Assembly: GCF_037975245.1 (NCBI RefSeq)
Contig: NC_092579.1
Location: 12,448,678 to 12,512,677 of the forward strand
Reading direction: 5' to 3'
Source of the DNA: Apostichopus japonicus
Lineage: Eukaryota; Echinodermata; Holothuroidea; Aspidochirotida; Stichopodidae
Length of the DNA: 64,000 bases
Shown here: positions 53,168 through 64,000 of the stretch, piece after piece
Numbering within the stretch: the stretch's first letter is position 1
How the letters are laid out: each line of letters begins with the position of its first letter
The notes under the pieces: generated by a model
The model's database searches: none
Told to the model about the DNA's origin: nothing
Seen by the model: only the letters and a program-made list of their open reading frames with translations
Position numbers and translations under genes: made by a program

Positions 53168-56100
53168 AAAACCGGTGGTGACGTCTTTTGCCGATCTTTT
53201 ACAGCAAGTGCCTACACGGGGAGCTGTAAGTATTAGTTAATCCACCTAATATATCAGTCCATACAGTGGCGCGATGGCTTGGCGCACTGTACGAGCTGAT
53301 GATCGAGACTCTCTTTTGCATCCGTGGTTCGAACCCCGGTGATGACGTCTTTAGCCGATCTTTTACAGCAAGTGCCTACACGGGGAGCTGTAAGTATTAG
53401 TTAATCCACCTAATATCTCAGTCCATACAGTGGCGCGATGGCTTGGCGCACTGTACGAGCTGATGATCGAGACTCTCTTTTGCATCCGTGGTTCGAAACC
53501 CGGTGATGACGTCTTTTGCCGATCTTTTACAGCAAGTGCCTACACGGGGAGCTGTAAGTATTAGTTAATCCACCTAATATCTCAGTCCATACAGTGGCGC
53601 GATGACTTGGCGCACTGTACGAGCTGATGATCGAGACTCTCTTTTGCATCCGTGGTTCGAAACCCGGTGATGACGTCTTTTACAGCAAGTGCCTACACGG
53701 GGAGCTGTAAGTATTAGTTAATCCACCTAATATCTCAGTCCATACAATGGCGCGATGGCTTGGCGCACTGTACCAGCTGATGATCGAGACTCTCTTTTGC
53801 ATCCGTGGTTCGAAACCCCGGTGATGACGTCTTTTGCCGATCTTTTACAGCAAGTGCCTACACGGGGAGCTGTAAGTACTAGTTAATCCACCTAATATCT
53901 CAGTCCATACAGTGGCGCGATGGCTTGGCGCACTGTACGAGCTGATGATCGAGACTCTCTTTTGCATCCGTGGTTCGAAACCCCGGTGATGACGTCTTTT
54001 GCCGATCTTTTACAGCAAGTGCCTACACGGGGAGCTGTAAGTATTAGTTAATCCACCTAATATCTCAGTCCATACAGTGGCGCGATGGCTTGGCGCACTG
54101 TACGAGCTGATGATCGAGACTCTCTTTTGCATCCGTGGTTCGAACCCCGGTGATGACGTCTTTTGCCGATCTTTTACAGCAAGTGCCTACACGGGGAGCT
54201 GTAAGTATTAGTTAATCCACCTAATATCTCAGTCCATACAGTGGCGCGATGGCTTGGCGCACTGTACGAGCTGATGATCGAGACTCTCTTTTGCATCCGT
54301 GGTTCGAACCCCGGTGATGACGTCTTTTGCCGATCTTTTACAGCAAGTGCCTACACGGGGAGCTGTAAGTATTAGTTAATCCAGCTAATATCTCAGTCCA
54401 TACAGTGGCGCGATGGCTTGGCGCACTGTACGAGCTGATGATCGAGACTCTCTTTTGCATCCGTGGTTCGAAACCCGGTGATGACGTCTTTTACAGCAAG
54501 TGCCTACACGGGGAGCTGTAAGTATTAGTTAATCCACCTAATATCTCAGTCCATACAGTGGCGCGATGGCTTGGCGCACTGTACGAGCTGATGATCGAGA
54601 CTCTCTTTTGCATCCGTGGTTCGAAACCCCGGTGATGACGTCTTTTGCCGATCTTTTACAGCAAGTGCCTACACGGGGAGCTGTAAGTACTAGTTAATCC
54701 ACCTAATATCTCAGTCCGTACAGTGGCGCGATGGCTTGGCGCACTGTACGAGCTGATGATCGAGACTCTCTTTTGCATCCGTGGTTCGAAACCCCGGTGA
54801 TGACGTCTTTTGCCGATCTTTTACAGCAAGTGCCTACACGGGGAGCTGTAAGTATTAGTTAATCCACCTAATATCTCAGTCCATACAGTGGCGCGATGGC
54901 TTGGCGCACTGTACGAGCTGATGATCGAGACTCTCTTTTGCATCCGTGGTTCGAACCCCGGTGATGACGTCTCTTGCCGATCTTTTACAGCAAGTGCCTA
55001 CACGGGGAGCTGTAAGTATTAGTTAATCCACCTAATATCTCAGTCCATACAGTGGCGCGATGACTTGACGCACTGTACGAGCTGATGATCGAGACTCTCT
55101 TTTGCATCCGTGGTTCGAACCCCGGTGATGACGTCTTTTGCCGATCTTTTACAGCAAGTGCCTACACGGGGAGCTGTAAGTATTAGTTAATCCAGCTAAT
55201 ATCTCAGTCCATACAGTGGCGCGATGGCTTGGCGCACTGTACGAGCTGATGATCGAGACTCTCTTTTGCATCCGTGGTTCGAACCCCGGTGATGACGTCT
55301 TTTGCCGATCTTTTACAGCAAGTGCCTACACGGGGAGCTGTAAGTATTAGTTAATCCAGCTAATATCTCAGTCCATACAGTGGCGCGATGGCTTGGCGCA
55401 CTGTACGAGCTGATGATCGAGACTCTCTTTTGCATCCGTGGTTCGAAACTGCGGTGATGACGTCTTTTGCCGATCTTTTACAGCAAGTGCCTACACGGGG
55501 AGCTGTAAGTATTAGTTAATCCACCTAATATCTCAGTCCATACAGTGGCGCGATGGCTTGGCGCACTGTACGAGCTGATGATCGAGACTCTCTTTTGCAT
55601 CCGTGGTTCGAAACCCCGGTGATGACGTCTTTTGCCGATCTTTTACAGCAAGTGCCTCGACGGGGAGCTGTAAGTATTAGTTAATCCACCTAATATCTCA
55701 GTCCATACAGTGGCGCGATGGCTTGGCGCACTGTACGAGCTGATGATCGAGACTCTCTTTTGCATCCGTGGTTCGAAAACCGGTGGTGACGTCTTTTGCC
55801 GATCTTTTACAGCAAGTGCCTACACGGGGAGCTGTAAGTATTAGTTAATCCACCTAATATCTCAGTCCATACAGTGGCGCGATGGCTTGGCGCACTGTAC
55901 GAGCTGATGATCGAGACTCTCTTTTGCATCCGTGGTTCGAACCCCGGTGATGACGTCTTTAGCCGATCTTTTACAGCAAGTGCCTACACGGGGAGCTGTA
56001 AGTATTAGTTAATCCACCTAAAATCTCAGTCCATACAGTGGCGCGATGGCTTGGCGCACTGTACGAGCTGATGATCGAGACTCTCTTTTGCATCCGTGGT

Positions 56101-56820
56101 TCGAACCCCGGTGATGACGTCTTTTGCCGATCTTTTACAGCAAGTGCCTACACGGGGAGCTGTAAGTATTAGTTAATCCACCTAATATCTCAGTCCATAC
56201 AGTGGCGCGATGGCTTGGCGCACTGTACGAGCTGATGATCGAGACTCTCTTTTGCATCCGTGGTTCGAAACCCGGTGATGACGTCTTTTACAGCAAGTGC
56301 CTACACGGGGAGCTGTAAGTATTAGTTAATCCACCTAATATCTCAGTCCATACAATGGCGCGATGGCTTGGCGCACTGTACGAGCTGATGATCGAGACTC
56401 TCTTTTGCATCCGTGGTTCGAAACCCCGGTGATGACGTCTTTTGCCGATCTTTTACAGCAAGTGCCTACACGGGGAGCTGTAAGTACTAGTTAATCCACC
56501 TAATATCTCAGTCCATACAGTGGCGCGATGGCTTGGCGCACTGTACGAGCTGATGATCGAGACTCTCTTTTGCATCCGTGGTTCGAAACCCCGGTGATGA
56601 CGTCTTTTGCCGATCTTTTACAGCAAGTGCCTACACGGGGAGCTGTAAGTATTAGTTAATCCACCTAATATCTCAGTCCATACAGTGGCGCGATGGCTTG
56701 GCGCACTGTACGAGCTGATGATCGAGACTCTCTTTTGCATCCGTGGTTCGAACCCCGGTGATGACGTCTTTTGCCGATCTTTTACAGCAAGTGCCTACAC
56801 GGGGAGCTGTAAGTATTAGT
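53168..56820 (+). repeat. 2608-bp offset duplication (about 16 monomers)
   Basis: GAAAACCGGTGGTG (53167 and 55775), GACGTCTTTAGCC and the rare CATACAATGG (53745 and 56353) recur 2608 bp apart. After one 164-bp N4 monomer present only in the first copy, the offset becomes 2444 (CCAGCTAAT at 54381 and 56825; GAAACCCGG at 54470 and 56914). CATACAATGG appears once more at 59445 in a less complete copy. Confidence 0.83.
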
Positions 56821-58100
56821 TAATCCAGCTAATATCTCAGTCCATACAGTGGCGCGATGGCTTGGCGCACTGTACGAGCTGATGATCGAGACTCTCTTTT
56901 GCATCCGTGGTTCGAAACCCGGTGATGACGTCTTTTACAGCAAGTGCCTACACGGGGAGCTGTAAGTATTAGTTAATCCACCTAATATCTCAGTCCATAC
57001 AGTGGCGCGATGGCTTGGCGCACTGTACGAGCTGATGATCGAGACTCTCTTTTGCATCCGTGGTTCGAAACCCCGGTGATGACGTCTTTTGCCGATCTTT
57101 TACAGCAAGTGCCTACACGGGGAGCTGTAAGTACTAGTTAATCCACCTAATATATCAGTCCATACAGTGGCGCGATGGCTTGGCGCACTGTACGAGCTGA
57201 TGATCGAGACTCTCTTTTGCATCCGTGGTTCGAAACCCCGGTGATGACGTCTTTTGCCGATCTTTTACAGCAAGTGCCTACACGGGGAGCTGTAAGTATT
57301 AGTTAATCCACCTAATATCTCAGTCCATACAGTGGCGCGATGGCTTGGCGCACTGTACGAGCTGATGATCGAGACTCTCTTTTGCATCCGTGGTTCGAAC
57401 CCCGGTGATGACGTCTTTTGCCGATCTTTTACAGCAAGTGCCTACACGGGGAGCTGTAAGTATTAGTTAATCCACCTAATATCTCAGTCCATACAGTGGC
57501 GCGATGGCTTGGCGCACTGTACGAGCTGATGATCGAGACTCTCTTTTGCACCCGTGGTTCGAACCCCGGTGATGACGTCTTTTGCCGATCTTTTACAGCA
57601 AGTGCCTACACGGGGAGCTGTAAGTATTAGTTAATCCAGCTAATATCTCAGTCCATACAGTGGCGCGATGGCTTGGCGCACTGTACGAGCTGATGATCGA
57701 GACTCTCTTTTGCATCCGTGGTTCGAAACCCGGTGATGACGTCTTTTACAGCAAGTGCCTACACGGGGAGCTGTAAGTATTAGTTAATCCAGCTAATATC
57801 TCAGTCCATACAGTGGCGCGATGGCTTGGCGCACTGTACGAGCTGATGATCGAGACTCTCTTTTGCATCCGTGGTTCGAAACCCCGGTGATGACGTCTTT
57901 TGCCGATCTTTTACAGCAAGTGCCTACACGGGGAGCTGTAAGTACTAGTTAATCCACCTAATATCTCAGTCCATACAGTGGCGCGATGGCTTGGCGCACT
58001 GTACGAGCTGATGATCGAGACTCTCTTTTGCATCCGTGGTTCGAAACCCCGGTGATGACGTCTTTTGCCGATCTTTTACAGCAAGTGCCTACACGGGGAG
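53535..58100 (+). repeat. 811-bp pentamer higher-order repeat, right block
   Basis: Short GAAACCCGG monomers end just before 53688, 54499, 56296, 56943 and 57754, and TACTAG lies 189 bp into each following unit (53877, 54688, 56485, 57132, 57943). Spacing is 811, 811 and 647 bp where adjacent; 647 is 811 minus one 164-bp monomer. Monomer order is short, N5, TACTAG-N5, N4, N4, the same as in the block at 1.6-2.9 kb. Related pieces continue at 60364 and 61011. Confidence 0.85.
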
Positions 58101-61100
58101 CTGTAAGTATTAGTTAATCCACCTAATATCTCAGTCCATACAGTGGCGCGATGGCTTGGCGCACTGTACGAGCTGATGATCGAGACTCTCTTTTGCATCC
58201 GTGGTTCGAACCCCGGTGATGACGTCTTTTGCCGATCTTTTACAGCAAGTGCCTACACGGGGAGCTGTAAGTATTAGTTAATCGAGCTGATATCTCAGTC
58301 CATACAGTGGCGCGATGGCTTGGCGCACTGTACGAGCTGATGATCGAGACTCTCTTTTGCATCCGTGGTTCGAACCCCGGTGATGACGTCTTTTGCCGAT
58401 CTTTTACAGCAAGTGCCTACACGGGGAGCTGTAAGTATTAGTTAATCCACCTAATATCTCAGTCCATACAGTGGCGCGATGACTTGACGCACTGTACGAG
58501 CTGATGATCGAGACTCTCTTTTGCATCCGTGGTTCGAACCCCGGTGATGACGTCTTTTGCCGATCTTTTACAGCAAGTGCCTACACGGGGAGCTGTAAGT
58601 ATTAGTTAATCCACCTAATATCTCAGTCCATACAGTGGCGCGATGGCTTGGCGCACTGTACGAGCTGATGATCGAGACTCTCTTTTGCATCCGTGGTTCG
58701 AAACCCCGGTGGTGACGTCTTTTGCCGATCTTTTACAGCAAGTGCCTACACGGGGAGCTGTAAGTATTAGTTAATCCAGCTAATATCTCAGTCCATACAG
58801 TGGCGCGATGGCTTGGCGCACTGTACGAGCTGATGATCGAGACTCTCTTTTGCATCCGTGGTTCGAAACCCCGGTGATGACGTCTTTTGCCGATCTTTTA
58901 CAGCAAGTGCCTACACGGGGAGCTGTAAGTATTAGTTAATCCACCTAATATCTCAGTCCATACAGTGGCGCGATGGCTTGGCGCACTGTACGAGCTGATG
59001 ATCGAGACTCTCTTTTGCATCCGTGGTTCGAAACCCCGGTGATGACGTCTTTTGCCGATCTTTTACAGCAAGTGCCTACACGGTGAGCTGTAAGTATTAG
59101 TTAATCCACCTAATATCTCAGTCCATACAGTGGCGCGATGGCTTGGCGCACTGTACGAGCTGATGATCGAGACTCTCTTTTGCATCCGTGGTTCGAACCC
59201 CGGTGATGACGTCTTTTGCCGATCTTTTACAGCAAGTGCCTACACGGGGAGCTGTAAGTATTAGTTAATCCACCTAATATCTCAGTCCATACAGTGGCGC
59301 GATGGCTTGGCGCACTGTACGAGCTGATGATCGAGACTCTCTTTTGCATCCGTGGTTCGAAACCCGGTGATGACGTCTTTTACAGCAAGTGCCTACACGG
59401 GGAGCTGTAAGTATTAGTTAATCCACCTAATATCTCAGTCCATACAATGGCGCGATGGCTTGGCGCACTGTACGAGCTGATGATCGAGACTCTCTTTTGC
59501 ATCCGTGGTTCGAAACCCCGGTGATGACGTCTTTTGCCGATCTTTTACAGCAAGTGCCTACACGGGGAGCTGTAAGTATTAGTTAATCCACCTAATATCT
59601 CAGTCCATACAGTGGCGCGATGGCTTGGCGCACTGTACGAGCTGATGATCGAGACTCTCTTTTGCATCCGTGGTTCGAAACCCCGGTGGTGACGTCTTTT
59701 GCCGATCTTTTACAGCAAGTGCCTACACGGGGAGCTGTAAGTACTAGTTCATCCACCTAATATCTCAGTCCATACAGTGGCGCGATGGCTTGGCGCACTG
59801 TACGAGCTGATGATCGAGACTCTCTTTTGCATCCGTGGTTCGAAACCCCGGTGATGACGTCTTTTGCCGATCTTTTACAGCAAGTGCCTACACGGGGAGC
59901 TGTAAGTATTAGTTAATCCAGCTAATATCTCAGTCCATACAGTGGCGCGATGGCTTGGCGCACTGTACGAGCTGATGATCGAGACTCTCTTTTGCATCCG
60001 TGGTTCGAACCCGGGTGGTGACGTCTTTTGCCGATCTTTTACAGCAAGTGCCTACACGGGGAGCTGTAAGTATTAGTTAATCCACCTAATATTTCAGTCC
60101 ATACAGTGGCGCGATGGCTTGGCGCACTGTACGAGCTGATGATCGAGACTCTCTTTTGCATCCGTGGTTCGAACCCCGGTGATGACGTCTTTTGCCGATC
60201 TTTTACAGCAAGTGCCTACACGGGGAGCTGTAAGTATTAGTTAATCCAGCTAATATCTCAGTCCATACAGTGGCGCGATGGCTTGGCGCACTGTACGAGC
60301 TGATGATCGAGACTCTCTTTTGCATCCGTGGTTCGAAACCCGGTGATGACGTCTTTTACAGCAAGTGCCTACACAGGGAGCTGTAAGTATTAGTTAATCC
60401 AGCTAATATCTCAGTCCATACAGTGGCGCGATGGCTTGGCGCACTGTACGAGCTGATGATCGAGACTCTCTTTTGCATCCGTGGTTCGAAACCCCGGTGA
60501 TGACGTCTTTTGCCGATCTTTTACAGCAAGTGCCTACACGGGGAGCTGTAAGTACTAGTTAATCCACCTAATATCTCAGTCCATACAGTGGCGCGATGGC
60601 TTGACGCACTGTACGAGCTGATGATCGAGACTCTCTTTTGCATCCGTGGTTCGAAACCCCGGTGATGACGTCTTTTGCCGATCTTTTACAGCAAGTGCCT
60701 ACACGGGGAGCTGTAAGTATTAGTTAATCCACCTAATATCTCAGTCCATACAGTGGCGCGATGGCTTGGCGCACTGTACGAGCTGATGATCGAGACTCTC
60801 TTTTGCATCCGTGGTTCGAACCCCGGTGATGACGTCTTTTGCCGATCTTTTACAGCAAGTGCCTACACGGGGAGCTGTAAGTATTAGTTAATCCACCTAA
60901 TATCTCAGTCCATACAGTGGCGCGATGACTTGACGCACTGTACGAGCTGATGATCGAGACTCTCCTTTGCATCCGTGGTTCGAAACCCGGTGATGACGTC
61001 TTTTACAGCAAGTGCCTACACGGGGAGCTGTAAGTATTAGTTAATCCACCTAATATCTCAGTCCATACAGTGGCGCGATGGCTTGGCGCACTGTACGAGC

Positions 61101-64000
61101 TGATGATCGAGACTCTCTTTTGCATCCGTGGTTCGAACCCCGGTGATGACGTCTTTTGCCGATCTTTTACAGCAAGTGCCTACACGGGGAGCTGTAAGTA
61201 CTAGTTAATCCACCTAATATCTCAGTCCATACAGTGGCGCGATGGCTTTGCGCACTGTACGAGCTGATGATCGAGACTCTCTTTTGCATCCGTGGTTTGA
61301 AACCCCGGTGATGACGTCTTTTGCCGATCTTTTACAGCAAGTGCCTACACGGGGAGCTGTAAGTATTAGTTAATCCACCTAATATCTCAGTCCATACAGT
61401 GGCGCGATAGCTTGGCGCACTGTACGAGCTGATGATCGAGACTCTCTTTTGCATCCGTGGTTCGAACCCCGGTGATGACGTCTTTTGCCGATCTTTTACA
61501 GCAAGTGCCTACACGGGGAGCTGTAAGTATTAGTTAATCCACCTAATATCTCAGTCCATACAGTGGCGCGATGGCTTGGCGAACTCTACGAGCTGATGAT
61601 CGAGACTCTCTTTTGCATCCGTGGTTCGAACCCCGGTGATGACGTCTTTTGCCGATCTTTTACAGCAAGTGCCTACACGGGGAGCTGTAAGTATTAGTTA
61701 ATCCACCTAATATCTCAGTCCATACAGTGGCGCGATGCCTTGGCGCACTGTACGAGCTGATGATCGAGACTCTCTTTTGCATCCGTGGTTCGAACCCCGG
61801 TGATGACGTCTTTTGCCGATCTTTTACAGCAAGTGCCTACACGGGGAGCTGTAAGTATTAGTTAATCCACCTAATATTTCAGTCCATACAGTGGCGCGAT
61901 GGCTTGGCGCACTGTACGAGCTGATGATCGAGACTCTCTTTTGCATCCGTGGTTCGAACCCCGGTGATGACGTCTTTTGCCGATCTTTTACAGCAAGTGC
62001 CTACACGGTGAGCTGTAAGTATTAGTTAATCCACCTAATATCTCAGTCCATACAGTGGCGCGATGGCTTGGCGCACTGTACGAGCTGATGATCGAGACTC
62101 TCTTTTGCATCCGTGGTTCGAAACCCCGGTGATGACGTCTTTTGCCGATCTTTTACAGCAAGTGCCTACACGGGGAGCTGTAAGTATTAGTTAATCCACC
62201 TAACATCTCAGTCCATACAGTGGCGCGATGGCTTGGCGCACTGTACGAGCTGATGATCGAGACTCTCTTTTGCATCCGTGGTTCGAAACCCCGGTGGTGA
62301 CGTCTTTTGCCGATCTTTTACAGCAAGTGCCTACACGGGGAGCTGTAAGTATTAGTTAATCCACCTAATATCTCAGTCCATACAGTGGCGCGATGGCTTG
62401 GCGCACTGTACGAGCTGATGATCGAGACTCTCTTTTGCATCCGTGGTTCGAACCCCGGTGATGACGTCTTTTGCCGATCTTTTACAGCAAGTGCCTACAC
62501 GGGGAGCTGTAAGTATTAGTTAATCCACCTAATATCTCAGTCCATACAGTGGCGCGATGGCTTGGCGCACTGTACGAGCTGATGATCGAGACTCTCTTTT
62601 GCATCCGTGGTTCGAACCCCGGTGATGACGTCTTTTGCCGATCTTTTACAGCAAGTGCCTACACGGGGAGCTGTAAGTATTAGTTAATCCAGCTAATATC
62701 TCAGTCCATACAGTGGCGCGATGGCTTGGCGCACTGTACGAGCTGATGATCGAGACTCTCTTTTGCCATCCGTGGTTCGTAACCCCGGTGATGACGTCTT
62801 TTGCTGATCTTTTACAGCAAGTGCCTACACGGGGAGCTGTAAGTATTAGTTAATCCACCTAATATCTCAGTCCATACAGTGGCGCGATGGCTTGGCGCAC
62901 TGTACGAGCTGATGATCGAGACTATCTTTTACATCCGTGGTTCGAACCCCGGTGATGACGTCTTTTGCCGATCTTTTACAGCAAGTGCCTACACGGGGAG
63001 CTGTAAGTATTAGTTAATCCACCTAATATCTCAGTCCATACAGTGGCGCGATGGCTTGGCGCACTGTACGAGCTGATGATCGAGACTCTCTTTTGCATCC
63101 GTGGTTCGAACCCCAGTGGTGACGTCTTTTACAGCAAGTGCCTACACGGGGAGCTGTAAGTATTAGTTAATCCACCTAATATCTCAGTCCATACAGTGGC
63201 GCGATGGCTTGGCGCACTGTACGAGCTGATGATCGAGACTCTCTTTTGCATCCGTGGTTCGAAACCCCGGTGATGACGTCTTTTGCCGATCTTTTACAGC
63301 AAGTGCCTACACGGGGAGCTGTAAGTATTAGTTAATCCACCTAATATCTCAGTCCATACAGTGGCGCGATGGTTTGGCGCACTGTACGAGCTGATGATCG
63401 AGACTCTCTTTTGCATCCGTGGTTCGAAAACCGGTGATGACGTCTTTTACAGCAAGTGCCTACACGGGGAGGTGTAAGTATCAGTTAATCCACCTAATAT
63501 CTCAGTCCATACAGTGGCGCGATGGCTTGGCGCACTGTACGAGCTGATGATCGAGACTCTCTTTTGCATCCGTGGTTCGAAACCCCGGTGGTTACGTCTT
63601 TTGCCGATCTTTTACAGCAAGTGCCTACACGGGGAGCTGTAAGTATTAGTTAATCCACCTAATATCTCAGTCCATACAGTGGCGCGATGGCTTGGCGCAC
63701 TGTACGAGCTGATGATCGAGACTCTCTTTTGCATCCGTGGTTCGAACCCCGGTGGTGACGTCTTTTGCCGATCTTTTACAGCAAGTGCCTACACGGGGAG
63801 CTGTAAGTATTAGTTAATCCACCTAATATCTCAGTCCATACAGTGGCGCGATGGCTTGGCGCACTGTACGAGCTGATGATCGAGACTCTCTTTTGCTTCC
63901 GTGGTTCGAACCCCGGTGATGACGTCTTTTGCCGATCTTTTACAGCAAGTGCCTACACGGGGAGCTGTAAGTATTAGTTAATCCACCTAATATCTCAGTC
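58100..64000 (+). repeat. Right end of window: mostly full-length monomers, scattered private changes
   Basis: Apart from pieces of the 811-bp unit (short copies ending near 59387, 60363 and 61010), this stretch is mainly full-length N4 and N5 monomers. GATGACTTGACGCAC recurs near 58490 and 60925, as earlier near 52299 and 55069. Near 62766 one copy has an extra C (GCCATCCGTGG) plus TTCGTAACC. A GAAAACCGG short copy with GGGGAGGTGTAAG lies near 63427-63475. No gene or unique DNA was found. Confidence 0.8.

Larger units (their letters stand above)
1..64000 (+). repeat. Uninterrupted tandem satellite array, 164/165-bp monomer
   Basis: The same sequence block recurs head to tail from the first base to the last, always in the same orientation. 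Successive starts of AGTGCCTACACGGGG fall at 1, 166, 331, 495 and 659, giving monomers of 165, 165, 164 and 164 bp. A 153/154-bp form is interspersed throughout. No stretch of even 50 bases departs from the monomer, so the window holds no unique DNA, gene or inserted element. By eye, monomers differ at only a few positions each. The length is close to one nucleosome plus a short linker, as in many centromeric and heterochromatic satellites; a chromosomal location is inference only. The window ends 53 bases into a monomer that starts at 63948. Confidence 0.99.

Noticed and set aside
1-64000. CRISPR array
   Set aside because: Repeats are contiguous and about 164 bp long, with no variable unique spacers and no cas genes.
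1-64000. Functional tRNA gene cluster
   Set aside because: The acceptor stem is essentially absent, the anticodon stem has only about three pairs with an 8-base loop, and box spacing is about 15 bases too long.
1-64000. Transposon or retroelement insertion, or inverted segment, inside the array
   Set aside because: Reading through all lines, every segment fits the monomer in the same orientation; there are no foreign blocks, target-site duplications or terminal repeats.
1-64000. 5S rRNA or other RNA-gene tandem array
   Set aside because: The conserved segment does not resemble 5S rRNA or snRNA; only tRNA-type boxes were recognisable.

Overview
The whole 64 kb window is one uninterrupted head-to-tail satellite DNA array, with every monomer in the same orientation. 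The monomer is about 164/165 bp, with an abundant 153/154 bp form. At an average near 162 bp the window holds roughly 395 monomers. This is an estimate from length, not a full count. I see no protein-coding gene, transposon insertion, inversion, unique spacer or flank. The window begins and ends inside the array. All open reading frames of 60-95 codons are by-products of the repeat.

The organism is most likely a eukaryote, and probably an invertebrate animal. The grounds are a nucleosome-length satellite of at least 64 kb, a tRNA-like internal Pol III promoter layout (A box, D-stem and B box GGTTCGAACC) and CpG dinucleotides that are not depleted (11 in a consensus monomer, about 10 expected from base composition). 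The species cannot be named from sequence alone. The best reading is a satellite whose monomer contains a decayed tRNA or tRNA-derived SINE head.

Monomer layout, using 6405-6568 as the consensus copy: the conserved CACGGGGAGCT block; a GTAAGT splice-donor-like site; an AT-rich stretch with stops in all three forward frames; the D-arm-like hairpin; a CTGATGA loop region; a pyrimidine/T4 stretch; the T-arm/B-box; a TGACGTC palindrome; and two T4 runs followed by ACAG. Main variant axes are: (i) N4 versus N5, four or five bases between TTCGAA and GG (164 versus 165 bp); (ii) an 11-bp deletion between two TTTT runs, giving 153/154 bp; (iii) GGTGATG versus GGTGGTG; (iv) single-base markers such as TATCAG, TACTAG, CCAGCT, TTCAAAA and TTAGAAA.

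These markers reveal many local higher-order duplications: an 811-bp pentamer near 1.6-2.9 kb, 50.6-51.9 kb and 53.5-58 kb; a 1157-bp offset at 3.8-5.1 kb; dimers at 11.7-12.7 kb; a 2269-bp offset at 15.3-19.3 kb; 492-bp trimers at 23.6-24.7 kb; a 964-bp hexamer at 25.3-27.2 kb; a 1917-bp duplication at 26.9-30.5 kb with a nested 318-bp dimer change; a 3079-bp tandem duplication at 33.8-40.0 kb; a 1952/1470/1952-bp series at 38.6-43.5 kb; a 2413-bp offset at 44.9-48.8 kb; and a 2608-bp offset at 53.2-56.8 kb. The pattern is what unequal exchange or slippage-type amplification at several scales would leave.
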